Source: Muribaculaceae bacterium Isolate-110 (HZI)
Lineage (GTDB): Bacteria > Bacteroidota > Bacteroidia > Bacteroidales > Muribaculaceae
Length of the DNA stretch: 64,000 nucleotides
Direction of reading: 5' to 3'
NCBI GenBank assembly: GCA_003762875.1
Contig: RIBL01000013.1
Coordinates: 1 to 64,000 of the forward strand
Positions 26,659 to 33,717 of this stretch are shown in pieces (position 1 is the first letter of the stretch; every line of letters begins with the position of its first letter). A program made the position numbers and the translations under genes. A model generated the notes under the pieces. It did not search any database, was not told the origin of the DNA, and saw nothing but the letters and a program-made list of their open reading frames with translations.

Positions 26659-27268
26659 CCGGAAGCGAGGCGAGTATCTCGTCAAACGGCACACGCGACT
26701 CGTCGGTCTCGGCAAGCATGCGCCCGGGAGGGGTGGCGAGGACCGATTCCGGATTGAATTTCTCGCCATAGCTCAGATAGAATCCCCACCGCAGAAGGTC
26801 TTTGGCTAGACCGGGTTTGCCTCGAAAACCGTGTATAATCCACGGCATGCGGGGCTTGAGCTTGATGCGCATCTTCATAATCTCGGGAAAACGCTTCACG
26901 ATGTGAAGCAGGAGCGGCTTGCCAAGCGTCTCGCTAAGTTCGATATGTATATTGAGCAGTTCGATCTGCTTATGAAGGTCGGGTACAGCCTGAACTATCT
27001 CCATCGACTTGCCCTTGGGCACCCATTCATACGACACATGCACCGAGTCGAGCCCAGTCTCGCCTATGGCCACCACCTGAGGGCGGGCGGCAAGCCGGCG
27101 CATACGCGCCACATCGCCCGGGGTGTAACATCCGGCATTCCAGGGATGTATACCCACTGTATAGTATCGGTCGTCGGCCAGCACAATGTCACGCAGTGGC
27201 ATCGACACAGGGTCGATATTGACCACCGCGCCCGGACGTGAATCATGTGTATGGCTGTCGATTATCAT
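26588..27268 (-). CDS. TatD-family metal-dependent hydrolase
   Basis: The 226-aa product has IDSHTH at the N-terminus, YTVGIHPWNA, VVAIGETGLD, PLLLHIVK and ETDESRVPF, the metal-binding landmarks of TatD-type DNases. At 226 aa it is a little shorter than most members (about 260). It is the last gene of the DUF4271-hemD-rnpA-yidD-tatD block and its end overlaps queG by 71 bases, so both C-termini are encoded by the same DNA. The proline-rich C-terminus (LPHLLLPPAHCAEAPQV) may result from this overlap. Confidence 0.9.
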   Translation of the reverse strand: MIIDSHTHDSRPGAVVNIDPVSMPLRDIVLADDRYYTVGIHPWNAGCYTPGDVARMRRLAARPQVVAIGETGLDSVHVSYEWVPKGKSMEIVQAVPDLHKQIELLNIHIELSETLGKPLLLHIVKRFPEIMKMRIKLKPRMPWIIHGFRGKPGLAKDLLRWGFYLSYGEKFNPESVLATPPGRMLAETDESRVPFDEILASLPVTPAVSLPHLLLPPAHCAEAPQV

Positions 27269-27293
27269 AGCATGAGTGTGTATGTAAAAGCCC

Positions 27294-27342
27294 TTGCCCG
27301 AAGGTTAACCTCATAACCTCACAACCTTTGCCCTCAGGACAA
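27294..27342 (-). repeat. Palindromic junction element, copy C (short form)
   Basis: A shortened copy lies between yidD and tatD: TTGCCCGAAGG at one end, two 8-bp units, and a near-palindrome TTGCCCTCAGGACAA (27328-27342) at the other. It starts four bases past the yidD stop (minus strand) and ends 25 bases before the tatD ATG. Confidence 0.65.
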
Positions 27343-27346
27343 ATAA

Positions 27347-27580
27347 CTAAGGTACAGGGTCGTAGCCAGAGCCGCCCCAGGGATGGCAACGGGCTATGCG
27401 CTTCAGAGCGAGCCATGAGCCGCGCAACGCGCCGTGGCGCATGATAGCCTCGATGGCATACTGGCTACACGTCGGAGTGTAGCGGCACGCTGCCGGAAAC
27501 ATAGGCGACAGGCATAGCTGATAGAAGCGTATGGGCAGGATGAGGAGTCTTTTCAATAACAAGTCAGAGTAACGAATCAA
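27347..27580 (-). CDS. yidD: Membrane protein insertion efficiency factor YidD
   Basis: The 77-aa protein shows [20 protein letters not shown] followed by SQYAIEAI and the C-terminal [13 protein letters not shown], the YidD signature with its conserved cysteines. It aids YidC-dependent insertion of inner-membrane proteins. It lies 10 bases after rnpA, the usual order. Confidence 0.95.
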   Translation of the reverse strand: MIRYSDLLLKRLLILPIRFYQLCLSPMFPAACRYTPTCSQYAIEAIMRHGALRGSWLALKRIARCHPWGGSGYDPVP

Positions 27581-27590
27581 GGGAGAATTA

Positions 27591-27983
27591 TCATGATTGG
27601 CCGTCGGCGGCTTTTTCGGCCAGTGACGCCAGCAGCCGCCTCATTGAGGTCTCGATGCGTGAATAAGGGAGGAGCTTGTCAGCCACATATATAAAAGCGA
27701 TGTCGGCCGAAATGTCGCGCGGGACAATATCGCGGTTGAGGCGGTAGGCCTCGCGTATGCGCCGACGCATTGTCACACGGTCGACGGCGTGACGAATCCT
27801 CTTCTTGGGCACCGACACCAGAAACCGCGGCACCTTAACCTCGCGCACACCGTCTATCCTCCAGGCAAGCCTCAGAGGATAGACGAGAGCTGTGCGCACC
27901 TCACGGTCACTACGCGCAAAGAGACGGCTTATGGCCGTCTCGCTGCATAGTTTTTCTATCTTATATAGTCGGAGTCCTTTCAT
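27591..27983 (-). CDS. rnpA: Ribonuclease P protein component
   Basis: RnpA assists the RNase P RNA in cutting the 5' leaders of tRNA precursors. The 130-aa basic protein has the FRxxxxVP-like segment [19 protein letters not shown] and the helix [15 protein letters not shown] that carries the RNR-type motif. It is preceded by hemD (13 bases) and followed by yidD. Confidence 0.93.
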   Translation of the reverse strand: MKGLRLYKIEKLCSETAISRLFARSDREVRTALVYPLRLAWRIDGVREVKVPRFLVSVPKKRIRHAVDRVTMRRRIREAYRLNRDIVPRDISADIAFIYVADKLLPYSRIETSMRRLLASLAEKAADGQS

Positions 27984-27996
27984 CTTTAACAGGTGA

Positions 27997-28746
27997 TCAG
28001 GAAGCCGCAGTCGAAGTCTTGAGATAATTCTCGAGCGCGCCGGTCATCGAGGGGTTACCGGGCGAGGGAGCCTCGATGTCGAGGCGCAGACCGGCGTCGC
28101 GGGCGGCCTGGGCGGTGGTGGGACCGAAACATGCAATCTTGATGTCGCCCTGCTTGAACTCGGGGAAGTTTTTGAGTAGCGACTGTATGCCGGCGGGCGA
28201 GAAGAACACAAGCATGTCGTAGTCAAAGGGCTCGTCGGGGCCGAAATCGTTGCTGACGGTGCGATACATCACAGCTTTGGTGTAGTTGATACCGCTCTTG
28301 TCGAGCAGACCCGAATCCTCCTTATGGACGTCCGACACGACCCAGAGGAAGTTTTCCTTCTTGTGCTTTATGAGCGCGGGGAGCAGGCTGTCGAGCTTAC
28401 CGTTGTCGCCATGGAAAATCTTGCGTTTGCGATACACGATATATTTCTGCAGATAGAGCGCGATTGACTCGGTGGTGCAGAAATACTTCATCGTCTCGGG
28501 AATCGTGATGCGCATTTCCTCACATATACGGAAGAAATGGTCGATAGCCGTGCGGGCGGTGAAGATAATGGCAGTAAACTCAGGGATTGAGATCTTGGCC
28601 TGACGAAATTCTTTTGAAGTCAAACCTTCCACTTTTATAAACGGGCGCAACACTACCTCGACACCATATCGGTCAGCAATGTCATAGTAAGGCGATTTTC
28701 CCGACTCAGGGCGCGGCTGTGAGACCAGAATTTTCTTTACATTCAC
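27997..28746 (-). CDS. hemD: Uroporphyrinogen-III synthase, GTG start
   Basis: HemD closes the tetrapyrrole ring with inversion of ring D. The product (249 aa) matches the Bacteroidales form: KKILVSQPRPESGKSPYYD, RPFIKVEGLTSKEFRQAKIS, FTARTAIDHFFRICEEMR and YLQKYIVYRKRKIF, with FFSPAGIQSLL near the end. The frame could open at 28836, but that would overlap the DUF4271 gene and lie on a -7 box. GTG 28746 gives the family N-terminus (MNVKKILVSQ) and a clean 11-base gap after DUF4271. Confidence 0.92.
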   Translation of the reverse strand: MNVKKILVSQPRPESGKSPYYDIADRYGVEVVLRPFIKVEGLTSKEFRQAKISIPEFTAIIFTARTAIDHFFRICEEMRITIPETMKYFCTTESIALYLQKYIVYRKRKIFHGDNGKLDSLLPALIKHKKENFLWVVSDVHKEDSGLLDKSGINYTKAVMYRTVSNDFGPDEPFDYDMLVFFSPAGIQSLLKNFPEFKQGDIKIACFGPTTAQAARDAGLRLDIEAPSPGNPSMTGALENYLKTSTAAS

Positions 28747-28757
28747 GACGTATTTTC

Positions 28758-29564
28758 TTAAGTTTGTAGCAGCAAGTTGTGTATGAACAGTACTGCTCGG
28801 TATAACAAAACGAGGGGTACGATTTCGAGACTGCAAAGGTACAAAATAAAATAAAGCAACGAGCCAAAATTGTCGTAAAAAAGCCTAAAACCTTTACATA
28901 TAAATGCAAATCGTGCCACAAAATAGGCTATCATGCCTAAAATAATCACTATATGTGACGCCGATGGGTTGAAAAGCACCACTACGGCCGGCACGACGAT
29001 GAGCATTGACAGCAACGACTGCGAGGCGTTGAAACCTTTCATCCACATGCGGGCCGACACTCTGTCGGTGAATATCGAGCCGACCACTCCGTAGGCTGCG
29101 AGCTGCCAGAGATAGTAGAGCAAGGCCATGAGTGTGAGTGCGCCGATAACAAAAAATTCGCCCGATACGGGGCCGATGACGGGCCGCTCGACAAAGGCCG
29201 AGTTGATGATGATGCCTTCACAGAAGCATGCGATGAGCACGATTGAGGCTTGCACGCCCGTCTCGCTGAAGGTGCGCACTCCGAAGGTCTTCTCGCGACG
29301 TCTGACACTTAGCAGGTCGCCGAGAAAGTTTTTGAAAAACGTCGAATAATGGCGAAAGTTGGAGGCCAGCAACAGAAACATGCCTATGAGCAGACACAGG
29401 ACACCCGAGTCGTAACCTGGCAGTCCTTTACGCTCCAGGGGGGGAAGTCCGCGTGTATAGGGCACGACTCCGAGTGTCATGCCCTGCAGCTCTGACTGTA
29501 ACACCGGGCCGTCTTCGCGCAGCGACACGTCGGCCGGATGCCATAAGAGTGTATCTGAGTTCAA
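28758..29564 (-). CDS. DUF4271 membrane protein
   Basis: The 268-aa protein has about six hydrophobic segments (for example SGVLCLLIGMFLLLASNF, VQASIVLIACFCEGIIINSA, LLSMLIVVPAVVVLF, LLYFILYLCSLEIVPLVLLY) and matches the DUF4271 proteins found directly before hemD in Bacteroidales. Function is unknown; the constant link to hemD suggests a membrane role tied to haem synthesis, which is inference. The start is uncertain: the frame opens at TTG 29564, which lies inside an AT-rich repeat tract (CTAATTGAAC), and the first in-frame ATG is at about residue 29. Confidence 0.85.
   Translation of the reverse strand: MNSDTLLWHPADVSLREDGPVLQSELQGMTLGVVPYTRGLPPLERKGLPGYDSGVLCLLIGMFLLLASNFRHYSTFFKNFLGDLLSVRRREKTFGVRTFSETGVQASIVLIACFCEGIIINSAFVERPVIGPVSGEFFVIGALTLMALLYYLWQLAAYGVVGSIFTDRVSARMWMKGFNASQSLLSMLIVVPAVVVLFNPSASHIVIILGMIAYFVARFAFICKGFRLFYDNFGSLLYFILYLCSLEIVPLVLLYRAVLFIHNLLLQT
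28834..28841 (-). promoter_or_regulatory. Internal -7 box before hemD
   Basis: Minus-strand TACCTTTG within the end of the DUF4271 gene would give a start near 28827 and an 80-base leader for hemD-rnpA-yidD. A TTG lies upstream but only 15 bases away, shorter than usual. Confidence 0.5.
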
Positions 29565-29600
29565 TTAGTAATTAGTAATTAGCAATTAGTAATTAATTGA
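29562..29600 (-). repeat. TAATTACTAATTGC tract before the DUF4271 gene
   Basis: Read on the minus strand, TAATTACTAATTGC units run directly into the candidate TTG start of DUF4271, the same position relative to a gene start as the tracts in the his operon. Confidence 0.6.
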
Positions 29601-29673
29601 CAATTTATTTTGCCCGATGACGAAGGCTATGCTGCGGCATTGCTTTTTCAATTCATCTCAAGATGATGCCTGT

Positions 29674-30231
29674 CTATGATTGGCGGCAATAGCTGTCAAT
29701 CACTCCGATGGCTTCGGCGGGGGTGGCGGCCACTATGGCGGGGATGCGGCCGTCGCGCATGAAGTGCTGCTCCTGCATGCGGGCAAACATTTCGAGCAGC
29801 GGGTCGAAAAATCCGTCGACATTTACTATAACGACCGGCCCGCTGAAGAGTTTGAGCTGATGCCAGGTCATCATCTCACACAGCTCGTCGAGTGTGCCTA
29901 TGCCTCCGGGGAGTGCTACGGCGGCACATGAGAGCGAGGCCATGGTGTGCTTGCGCACGTGCATGGAAGGTGTGTCGATACATTCTGTGAGTTTTTCGTG
30001 GGCCCATCCGCGCTCTATCATGAAGTGGGGTAGCACGCCGATGATGTGTCCTCCGGCCGAGTGTGCACCTTCGATTGCCGCGGCCATGAGCCCGCGGGCT
30101 CCTCCGCCGTTGACAAGCGTGTAGCCGCCTCGGGCTATGAGACGCCCCATCTCACGCGCGGCCTCGAGATATTTCTCCGGCACACTCGATGACGAGGCAC
30201 AATATACTGCTATTCCGTTCTTGTCTTCCAT
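29674..30231 (-). CDS. LOG-family phosphoribohydrolase-like protein
   Basis: The 185-aa product has the Rossmann-like LOG/TIGR00730 fold with the signature MRKHTM-like VRKHTMASLSCAAVALPG and PGGIGTLDELCEMMTWHQL. Characterised members release the base from nucleoside 5'-monophosphates (cytokinin-activating type); the true substrate in gut bacteria is not known. It has its own promoter at 30239-30269, which separates it from the unusual cassette upstream. Confidence 0.9.
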   Translation of the reverse strand: MEDKNGIAVYCASSSSVPEKYLEAAREMGRLIARGGYTLVNGGGARGLMAAAIEGAHSAGGHIIGVLPHFMIERGWAHEKLTECIDTPSMHVRKHTMASLSCAAVALPGGIGTLDELCEMMTWHQLKLFSGPVVIVNVDGFFDPLLEMFARMQEQHFMRDGRIPAIVAATPAEAIGVIDSYCRQS

Positions 30232-30238
30232 AAGGCTG

Positions 30239-30269
30239 CAAAGGTACTTATTTTATTTAACCTAAGCAA
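30239..30269 (-). promoter_or_regulatory. Promoter of the LOG-family gene
   Basis: Minus-strand TACCTTTG (30239-30246), 20 bases after TTG (30267-30269), fits the housekeeping consensus. The ATG follows by 7 bases from the -7 box, giving a nearly leaderless transcript. Confidence 0.7.
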
Positions 30270-30277
30270 TATCAGAC

Positions 30278-30429
30278 TTGGCCTGCGGCCAAAGGTTATG
30301 AGGCTATAAGGTTAGCCTGAGGGGTAATTTGGGGGGCTAATGGGGCGGACAGCATGGGCACATGATATTAACTTTATAACCTTTAGTTGAAGAGCAACTA
30401 TAAACTCATAACCTTTGCCCGTAGGGCAA
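30278..30429 (-). repeat. Palindromic junction element, copy D
   Basis: Hairpin TTGGCCTGCGGCCAA (30278-30292) at one end, TTGCCCGTAGGGCAA (30415-30429) at the other, with an inner TAGTTGAAGAGCAACTA hairpin and a shortened version of the core seen in copies B and E (GTAATTTGGGGGGCTAATGG). It overlaps the last codons of the 168-aa gene, so the gene's C-terminus (LPYGQRL) is encoded by the element. Confidence 0.8.
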
Positions 30430-30912
30430 GTTTCGTGTGAAGCACGGGTATACGGGGTTGAGAGCGGTGGTGAGGGTGGTGTACCATTCGGCGGCGGTGG
30501 CTGCAAAACTTGCTGCAAGCGAGGCGGCTACGTCGCTGGAGGTGCTTTGGACCATCGAGGCCTGACACCAGTGATGAAGTGCCGTAAGGGCTACGGCCTG
30601 CTCCAGTGCGCGGCGTATCACAGTGTGGCGCGAGGTGGTGAATCCGGCCGGCGTAATCAGTTCGACTGACATCATAAAGTCTTCGGTTCCTGAGGTCTCG
30701 TCGCCGATGTTCACGTCCGATACCAGCGGGCCGAGCTTCATGACCACCTCGACAAAAGCGTTGCGGATGATTTCGGCAATCATCCCGCCGCGGCCGCCAC
30801 ACAGCAGGGGCGCGAGCAGTGCCTTGTGCTCGGTGCCCGAAGCTATCGACTGGAGGGCGGCCATGGCATGGAGTGTGTTGACGATGATGTTGGCTGACAA
30901 GTGATAATTCAT
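30406..30912 (-). CDS. Uncharacterised protein, last gene of the portal-like cassette
   Basis: The 168-aa product is not recognised. It is mostly helical and alanine-rich, starting MNYHLSANIIVNTLHAMAAL, with a central stretch FVEVVMKLGPLVSDVNIGDE and a C-terminal helix DVAASLAASFAATAAEWYTT. No signal peptide, membrane segment or catalytic motif is apparent. The last residues (LPYGQRL) come from repeat element D, so the original stop was probably lost or replaced when the element arrived. It starts 15 bases after the preceding gene and is probably co-transcribed with it. Confidence 0.7.
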   Translation of the reverse strand: MNYHLSANIIVNTLHAMAALQSIASGTEHKALLAPLLCGGRGGMIAEIIRNAFVEVVMKLGPLVSDVNIGDETSGTEDFMMSVELITPAGFTTSRHTVIRRALEQAVALTALHHWCQASMVQSTSSDVAASLAASFAATAAEWYTTLTTALNPVYPCFTRNLPYGQRL

Positions 30913-30927
30913 GGCTGACGTTGTTTT

Positions 30928-31338
30928 TTAAAGATTATGACACATTTTCTCCCTTCCTGCGGCTCTCAGACGCTGCACGAGCCGCAGGGCTGTGGTAGGA
31001 GCGATAAAAAACTCCGAGGCACTCTCGGAGGCGAGCACATTACACAGGGCTTCGGGCAGTCGGCATCCGTGACGCTCCATGTAGCGCGAACACTTGGCGT
31101 CAAGCTCTTCCCACATGTCGAGACGGCGGTCACGCTTCAGCCTGATGCGACCGTGACGCAACACTCTGAGCATGCGCAGGGCATAGGTAAACGTACAATA
31201 ATAATGTGGTGCGGGCGACTTGGCCGCCGCCATGGCCACACGCATGAGGTTGATTTCCTCGCCGGAAGGGAGGCTGCGCATGATGCGGCGGCATGACTCG
31301 ATAAAATGACGGTTGCGGGTCTCAATCAGTGTTAGCAT
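30928..31338 (-). CDS. Uncharacterised protein with internal duplication, portal-like cassette
   Basis: The product (about 136 aa from ATG 31338, MLTLIETRNRHFIESC) is basic and helical. Two related segments are visible, SPAPHYYCTFTYALRMLRVL and ESASEFFIAPTTALRLVQRL, each with a small-residue turn, two aromatic residues and an alanine-leucine helix. This suggests an ancient tandem duplication. The frame could open at 31374, but a -7 box at 31385-31392 would put that codon at the transcript's first bases. Function unknown. I have the impression of similar proteins in Bacteroidetes phages, but cannot confirm it. Confidence 0.65.
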   Translation of the reverse strand: MLTLIETRNRHFIESCRRIMRSLPSGEEINLMRVAMAAAKSPAPHYYCTFTYALRMLRVLRHGRIRLKRDRRLDMWEELDAKCSRYMERHGCRLPEALCNVLASESASEFFIAPTTALRLVQRLRAAGREKMCHNL

Positions 31339-31384
31339 AATAGGATGGAATAATAATATTAGGTATGGGCACAATTATCGTTGG

Positions 31385-31414
31385 CAAATTTACCACACCA
31401 CATGGGCAAACCAA
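31385..31414 (-). promoter_or_regulatory. Promoter inside the cassette, before the duplicated-repeat gene
   Basis: Minus-strand TAAATTTG (31385-31392) lies 19 bases after TTG (31412-31414). This is a host-type promoter and would express the last two genes of the cassette separately from the portal-like gene. Confidence 0.65.
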
Positions 31415-31437
31415 CGACACATGCACGTAAAAATTTG

Positions 31438-32733
31438 TTAATCGACCGTGGCAAACGCTTTCTCGTCGCGGGCAGCCCTGAACGAATTGAACGTCTCGAA
31501 GATATCGAGGAGAGCTATAGCCGAGTTATGCGCCTGCGACTCATAGAGCGAAGCCGACATGTTTCCGCCGATATTCTGCCCTTGCAGAGCCGTCGACACG
31601 CCCGAAATCTGCTGAAACATCTTCATCTCTATGTCAAGTAGCCGCGAGGCCCCCTCACTGTGGCCCGGAGCGGTAATCTCGACGGGCATATGCGAGGCTT
31701 TGGGGTTGACGGGTATCACCGCGCCGGGGCGTGACCAGAAGTCTATCACATTCTCGAGACTTATGCCGGGCATGAGCGCATCGTGGGGAAAGAGCAGCGC
31801 GCCCTTGGCACTGTGGGCCAATATCTGGTCAATGACCGATATGAGCTGGTTGATATGCTTCTGCTGGTCGACTACATCCTCGATAAACGGATGCACCTCG
31901 CCGTCGGTGAGCGGATAGAGGTTGACCACAAACGGGTGAGAACCGTGGACATAAGGCGAGACTGTCTCGTCGATGAGTGTGCCGTCGGGAGCGAAATAGC
32001 GTCCATGCCAGGCCCCTCCCGTGCGGCTGTCACTGTCAAAAGTCCACACTTCCACCACCCGGCAAAGCTGAGGGTCGGACGATGTGGCAAACGACACTTC
32101 CGAGCCGCCTGTCCCGAGCGAGGCCGCCACGCGGGCTATGTCGGGGCGCGAGGCCACAGCCCGGCTGTAGATCTGCATGATGTCTCTCACTCGCCGGCGG
32201 CTGGAGTGGCCGAAACGCATCTTCATCTCGGCGAGCGACATCTCATGGAGCATGCCGATGAGACGTATGTCGGAGCCGCGGGGGTCGAGATAGCGGTTGC
32301 AGAAGAAGCGGTCGGGGTTGACATTGTCGACCCACACCTGCGCTCCCTCAAAACGTCGTTCGTACGACACCTTCTGGATAGCGCAGCCCGAAATCAGAAA
32401 CTCCTCGAGGGCGCGGGCATCGAGCTCTTCGAGACGGTTGGCCCGGGTCAGGCGGCTGACGGGCGAATCGGGGTCGGAGTCGCGCCCGGCTATCAGGCTC
32501 TGGCGGAAACGGCCCACCACGCTCTTGACCAGCGAGCGGATGAGATTGTTGGTGACCGGACGGCGGCCACACCGGCGGGCATACTCCTCGTCGGTAGTGG
32601 TCATGCCGTTGCGGTCGATACATTTGTCGGCCCACTGGCGGCCGTAGGTGTAGCCCTTGAGCCGGCGGCGCATGGTGCGGATGTCGGCACACGCCTCCCA
32701 GGCCTCGCGGGCACGGGTGAATACAGTAGTCAT
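31438..32733 (-). CDS. Phage portal-like protein
   Basis: The 431-aa protein resembles the core of P22-like portal proteins: an early helical region with RPVTNNLIRSLVKSVVGRF, a wing region with DNVNPDRFFCNRYLDPRGSD, and the stem/clip-like part PFIEDVVDQQKHINQLISVI, then DFWSRPGAVIPVNP and QISGVSTALQGQNIGGNMSA. The link is by pattern, not by search. It is much shorter than P22 portal (about 725 aa), and no terminase, protease, capsid, tail or integrase gene is visible beside it. This could be a degraded prophage remnant or a domesticated ring-forming protein. It lies 25 bases after the 179-aa gene, and host-like GC content suggests long residence. Confidence 0.6.
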   Translation of the reverse strand: MTTVFTRAREAWEACADIRTMRRRLKGYTYGRQWADKCIDRNGMTTTDEEYARRCGRRPVTNNLIRSLVKSVVGRFRQSLIAGRDSDPDSPVSRLTRANRLEELDARALEEFLISGCAIQKVSYERRFEGAQVWVDNVNPDRFFCNRYLDPRGSDIRLIGMLHEMSLAEMKMRFGHSSRRRVRDIMQIYSRAVASRPDIARVAASLGTGGSEVSFATSSDPQLCRVVEVWTFDSDSRTGGAWHGRYFAPDGTLIDETVSPYVHGSHPFVVNLYPLTDGEVHPFIEDVVDQQKHINQLISVIDQILAHSAKGALLFPHDALMPGISLENVIDFWSRPGAVIPVNPKASHMPVEITAPGHSEGASRLLDIEMKMFQQISGVSTALQGQNIGGNMSASLYESQAHNSAIALLDIFETFNSFRAARDEKAFATVD

Positions 32734-32758
32734 GGCTATTGCGGTTAAGAGGATGTTT

Positions 32759-33298
32759 TTAACAGCTCATTACATTGTCAATCAGAGCGAGGGCAGCCGA
32801 GTCAAATGCATACTCGTTGTCGCGCATCATGGCGCAGCGCAGCGACACCAGACGGTCTGACTCACAGGCCGGGTAGAGAGCCATCTCACCGTCGGGATAC
32901 ACTATGGCCACAGGATTGGCCTCACAGGCCCGGGTGTAGGGATGGAGCTGACGCAAAGCCATATTGCACTCGGGGTCGGTGACAATGGTGGCCGCGCGTC
33001 GCCAGCCCGAAAGCCTGACGCCGGTCACTCTCGCGGCGTAGGGAGGAAGCGTGAGAGTGACACATCCGTCGGCCGGAGCTGAAAGGCTCACGTCGGCGGC
33101 CAGTTCTTCGGGAGCGAGCAGCGGCTCATCGCCCTCGAGCACAAGGCGACGATACCAGCCGTCCATCTCAGCCTCGAGACGGGCGTCAAAATCGAGTCCG
33201 TCAGAACGGCTGAGCGACACATCGTTACGCAGCGGAGCATATCCGCGCAACGCTCGCCAGCGTGACAGGAACTCCTGTCGTGACATTTTTAGTTTCAT
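32759..33298 (-). CDS. Uncharacterised protein, first gene of the portal-like cassette, possible head-tail adaptor-like
   Basis: The 179-aa product has a helical N-terminus (SRQEFLSRWRALRGY, LEAEMDGWYRRLV), then a beta-rich part with TLPPYAARVTGVRLSGWRR and HPYTRACEANPVAIVYPDGE. The order adaptor-like small protein next to a portal-like protein recalls phage neck modules, but no motif proves this. The gene begins the cassette, under a host-type -7 box at 33359-33366. Confidence 0.6.
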   Translation of the reverse strand: MKLKMSRQEFLSRWRALRGYAPLRNDVSLSRSDGLDFDARLEAEMDGWYRRLVLEGDEPLLAPEELAADVSLSAPADGCVTLTLPPYAARVTGVRLSGWRRAATIVTDPECNMALRQLHPYTRACEANPVAIVYPDGEMALYPACESDRLVSLRCAMMRDNEYAFDSAALALIDNVMSC

Positions 33299-33358
33299 AA
33301 ATCAAGTGATAAAATGAGGGTTGTTGATGGTGCGGGGGATGATTGGGTGTTGTGGATG

Positions 33359-33366
33359 CAAAGTTA
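33359..33366 (-). promoter_or_regulatory. -7 box of the portal-like cassette
   Basis: Minus-strand TAACTTTG fits TAnnTTTG about 60 bases before the first gene of the cassette. A TTTTG lies upstream but only 16 bases away. Confidence 0.5.
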
Positions 33367-33410
33367 ACGCCGCCGGAAGCCACAAAAGGTGCGATAATGT
33401 CGCGCAACAG

Positions 33411-33441
33411 TTTGAATAAACATCAAAAAAAACTACTTTTG
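33411..33441 (+). promoter_or_regulatory. Canonical promoter of bioB
   Basis: TTTG (33411-33414), 19 bases, TACTTTTG (33434-33441) match the Bacteroidetes consensus exactly. Transcription would begin near 33448, just before junction element E, making the whole element part of the bioB leader. Confidence 0.8.
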
Positions 33442-33454
33442 CAAGGTTGTTTAC

Positions 33455-33712
33455 TTGGCCTTCGGCCAAAGGTTATAAGGTTATGAGGTTATAAGGTTAA
33501 CCTGCGGAGTAATTTTGAGCCAAATGGGGCGAATGGGCCCAATGAGGCTAATAGGCCGGGCAGGGACACCGTTATAATTTACATTATAATCCTATAACTT
33601 TGCCCATAGGCCAGGCAATAACCCTTGCCCGAAGGGCAAGTAATAACCTCATAACCTTATAACCTTATAACCTTATAACCTTATAACCTTATAACCTTTG
33701 CTCGAAGAGCAA
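33455..33712 (+). repeat. Palindromic junction element, copy E, forming the bioB 5' leader
   Basis: The longest copy: left hairpin TTGGCCTTCGGCCAA (33455-33469) and GGTTATAA units; a core nearly the same as in copy B (about 33496-33600); an extra hairpin TTGCCCGAAGGGCAA (33625-33639); an 8-bp tandem array (AACCTCAT, five AACCTTAT, AACCTTTG; 33645-33700); and the terminal hairpin TTGCTCGAAGAGCAA (33698-33712), ending 5 bases before the bioB ATG. Confidence 0.88.
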
Positions 33713-33717
33713 GTAAT

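Noticed and set aside
28747-28836. A longer HemD N-terminus
   Set aside because: It would overlap the DUF4271 gene, cross a -7 box and add residues not seen in the family.
30406-33298. An intact prophage
   Set aside because: Only portal-like and small genes are seen; there is no integrase, terminase, capsid, tail or lysis gene and no attachment-site repeat.
33645-33700. CRISPR array
   Set aside because: The units are 8 bp with no spacers, and no cas gene is present.
33455-33712. A biotin riboswitch before bioB
   Set aside because: The same element precedes unrelated genes, so it is not specific for biotin.
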